From the NCBI GenBank assembly GCA_002407865.1, contig DHPI01000010.1:64512-83899 (forward strand): 19,388 nucleotides of DNA. The letters run 5' to 3'. Position 1 is the first letter of the stretch. Every line of letters starts with the position of its first letter. The position numbers and the translations under genes were made by a program. Source of the stretch: Spirochaetia bacterium UBA5368. Lineage in GTDB: Bacteria; Spirochaetota; UBA4802; UBA5368. Shown here one piece after another: positions 18,596 through 19,388 of the stretch. The notes below the pieces were generated by a model. The model searched no databases and was not told the origin of the DNA. It saw only the letters and a program-made list of their open reading frames with translations.

Positions 18596-18781
18596 TTAAC
18601 TTATCACCAATTTTATTATAGACATTAAGGCCGTATCAACAAACCACAAAAATATTGATACAATAATGACCGCCACAATGACAACCACGGTAAAGCTGGT
18701 TACCTCATCCCTGTCGGGCCATGTTACCTTCTTTAATTCATCGCGTGCTTCCCGCACAAATGTTTTTGTTTTGTCAAACAC
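18596..18781 (-). CDS. secE: Preprotein translocase subunit SecE, GTG start
   Basis: SecE clamps the SecY channel in the inner membrane. The 61-residue product is the short, single-span form found in most bacteria, unlike the three-span E. coli protein. It has the amphipathic segment EARDELKKVTWPDRDEV (11-27) and then one hydrophobic segment at about 30-53. The start codon is GTG at 18779-18781, giving MFDKTKTF, with AGGTGA a few bases upstream. It lies 36 bp after rpmG and 2 bp before nusG, the canonical order. Confidence 0.96.
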   Translation of the reverse strand: MFDKTKTFVREARDELKKVTWPDRDEVTSFTVVVIVAVIIVSIFLWFVDTALMSIIKLVIS

Positions 18782-18817
18782 GGCGTCACCTGTATTTCAC
18801 TGATATAATCGGAAAAA

Positions 18818-18970
18818 CTATGCCTTGGTTTCCCTGTGCAGGGTATGCTTGTCACAGAACTTGCAATACTTCTTGATTTCAAGCTTTCCAGTCTGAGTCT
18901 TTTTATTTTTTGTCAGTGAATAATTTCTGTTTTTGCATTCCTTACATGACAATAAAATTATATCTCGCAT
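18818..18970 (-). CDS. rpmG: 50S ribosomal protein L33, zinc-ribbon type
   Basis: L33 is a small large-subunit protein near the E site. The frame from ATG 18970 to TAG 18818 encodes 50 residues starting [12 protein letters not shown] and ending HTLHRETKA, a typical L33 length. C9, C12, C36 and C39 form two CxxC pairs, so this is the zinc-binding form. Genomes with this form sometimes also carry a cysteine-free copy for zinc starvation, which is not in this window. AAGGT six bases before the ATG is the ribosome binding site. It sits directly upstream of secE, as in many bacteria. Confidence 0.97.
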   Translation of the reverse strand: MRDIILLSCKECKNRNYSLTKNKKTQTGKLEIKKYCKFCDKHTLHRETKA

Positions 18971-19005
18971 ACCGTTACCTTATAACTGATAGATTAAATA
19001 CGAGC

Positions 19006-19033
19006 AAAATATTAGCTGCCCGATACAGGTCAA
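19006..19033 (-). promoter_or_regulatory. Candidate promoter for rpmG-secE-nusG
   Basis: Minus-strand TTGACC (19028-19033) is followed after 16 bases by TATTTT (19006-19011), matching five and four of six consensus bases. It lies between the tRNA and rpmG, giving a leader of about 30 nt. Read-through from the tRNA promoter is an alternative source of transcription. Confidence 0.4.
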
Positions 19034-19123
19034 GCACTTATTAATAAAAAACCACCCATCCCACGGAGAGACAGTTCGAGGTTTCCACGTTCTGTTTTTA
19101 CAGGATACGGGACTTTCTACATG

Positions 19124-19196
19124 AGCCCACGACCAGAATCGAACTGGTGACCTTTTGCTTACCATGCAAATGCTCTACCGACTGAGCTACGTGGGC
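19124..19196 (-). tRNA. tRNA-Thr, anticodon GGU
   Basis: The minus strand folds into a complete 73-nt cloverleaf. The acceptor arms are GCCCACG and CGTGGGC, the D-arm is GCTC/GAGC, the anticodon stem is TTTGC/GCAAA and the T-arm is ACCAG-TTCGATT-CTGGT. The anticodon loop ATGGTAA places GGT at positions 34-36, reading threonine codons ACC and ACU. The discriminator base is U. The following bases are CAT, so the 3' CCA is not encoded and must be added by CCA transferase. A tRNA-Thr with this anticodon also lies next to tufB-secE in E. coli (thrT), so the neighbourhood is conserved even though tuf is elsewhere here. Confidence 0.97.
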
Positions 19197-19207
19197 GCAG
19201 TGGCAGT

Positions 19208-19238
19208 ATAATATCTGAAAAAGGCCATTTTTTGTCAA
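19208..19238 (-). promoter_or_regulatory. Promoter candidate for tRNA-Thr
   Basis: Minus-strand TTGACA (19233-19238, perfect) and TATTAT (19208-19213, five of six) are separated by 19 bases, slightly long. The -10 ends 11 bases before the mature tRNA 5' end, a normal distance for a tRNA promoter. Confidence 0.5.
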
Positions 19239-19253
19239 CAAAATTTTTACTAT

Positions 19254-19263
19254 TGTACGTACA
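19254..19263. promoter_or_regulatory. 10-bp palindrome in the divergent spacer
   Basis: TGTACGTACA is a perfect palindrome about 16 bases upstream of the tRNA promoter -35, between the minus-strand tRNA and the plus-strand gene at the right edge. Its position would suit a dimeric regulator. Nothing else identifies a protein partner, so an operator role is a guess. Confidence 0.25.
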
Positions 19264-19289
19264 TTGCGAGGTTGCGAGGCATGGCATGG
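19264..19289. repeat. Two adjacent tandem duplications
   Basis: TTGCGAGG is repeated exactly at 19264-19271 and 19272-19279, followed directly by CATGG at 19280-19284 and 19285-19289. They lie in the spacer between the tRNA and the divergent gene. They may be slippage products or binding-site repeats. Confidence 0.5.
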
Positions 19290-19370
19290 GTCACGTCCAG
19301 TTGAGTGTGTAAAAAAGATGTAGAAAAAGCATCGTAAACCTACCATGGTTGTAATCAGCAAACAACAACG

Positions 19371-19377
19371 AAGGAGG
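19371..19377 (+). promoter_or_regulatory. Strong ribosome binding site of a plus-strand gene
   Basis: AAGGAGG, a near-complete Shine-Dalgarno sequence, lies seven bases before an ATG at 19385. No equally good sigma-70 promoter is visible upstream on the plus strand. Confidence 0.65.
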
Positions 19378-19384
19378 GAGTACG

Positions 19385-19388
19385 ATGC
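19385..19388 (+). CDS. First codon of an unidentified divergent gene
   Basis: An ATG at 19385-19387 sits seven bases after AAGGAGG and is cut by the window edge one base later. The ribosome binding site makes a real gene start likely, and it would be transcribed away from the ribosomal cluster. Nothing can be said about the product. Confidence 0.5.

Noticed and set aside
19281..19304. Seven-codon plus-strand frame (MAWVTSS) as a leader peptide
   Set aside because: It is very short, lies partly within the tandem repeats, and has no regulatory codon pattern.
19098..19361. An 87-codon minus-strand open frame over the tRNA region
   Set aside because: Its C-terminal half is simply the translation of the tRNA-Thr gene (the familiar AQSVEH pattern). 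No ribosome binding site or family similarity supports it.
1..19388. CRISPR arrays, insertion sequences, phage genes or defence systems
   Set aside because: None were seen. The whole window is a conserved core-gene cluster with no transposase, integrase, direct-repeat array or foreign-looking gene.

Overview
This window is a bacterial core information-processing cluster, read almost entirely on the minus strand. From right to left the order is tRNA-Thr(GGU), rpmG, secE, nusG, rplK, rplA, rplJ, rplL, rpoB, rpoC, rpsL, rpsG, fusA, tuf, rpsJ, rplC, rplD, rplW and a truncated rplB. It joins three classical blocks end to end: the secE-nusG-L11/L1/L10/L12-rpoBC (beta) block, the str block (S12, S7, EF-G, EF-Tu) and the head of the S10 block. 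All genes look intact apart from rplB, which leaves the window at its left edge.

The best taxonomic guess is a spirochaete (phylum Spirochaetota), from sequence memory only. RpoB carries Asn at the position equivalent to E. coli Ser531, a state known from naturally rifampicin-resistant spirochaetes such as Borrelia and Treponema. The EF-Tu N-terminal half, around the start [12 protein letters not shown] and the stretch [19 protein letters not shown], resembles what I remember of Leptospira EF-Tu. Both are suggestive, not proof.

Layout: 1-2702 is the S10 block (L2 partial, L23, L4, L3, S10), tightly packed and probably driven by a promoter lying inside the hairpin between tuf and rpsJ. 2844-4058 is EF-Tu, preceded by a 310-bp AT-rich spacer with its own promoter candidate. 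4369-7434 holds EF-G, S7 and S12. 7605-15276 holds the two large RNA polymerase subunits. 15277-15706 is a 430-bp non-coding spacer with three RNA-like hairpins between rplL and rpoB. 15707-18970 holds the L12, L10, L1, L11, NusG, SecE and L33 genes. 19124-19196 is tRNA-Thr with a strong promoter. At the extreme right edge a plus-strand gene begins, with a near-perfect ribosome binding site and only its start codon in view.

Together these genes make the transcription enzyme (beta, beta-prime, NusG), the ribosomal stalk and GTPase centre (L11, L10, L12), the elongation factors that act there (EF-Tu, EF-G), decoding-site proteins (S12, S7), SecE of the protein-export channel and several large-subunit proteins. 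I found no evidence of a new biological system. The points worth a second look are regulatory (overlapping terminator and promoter, intergenic hairpins, the missing room for an L10 leader) and two residue-level features (RpoB Asn470, and a four-cysteine cluster in EF-Tu).
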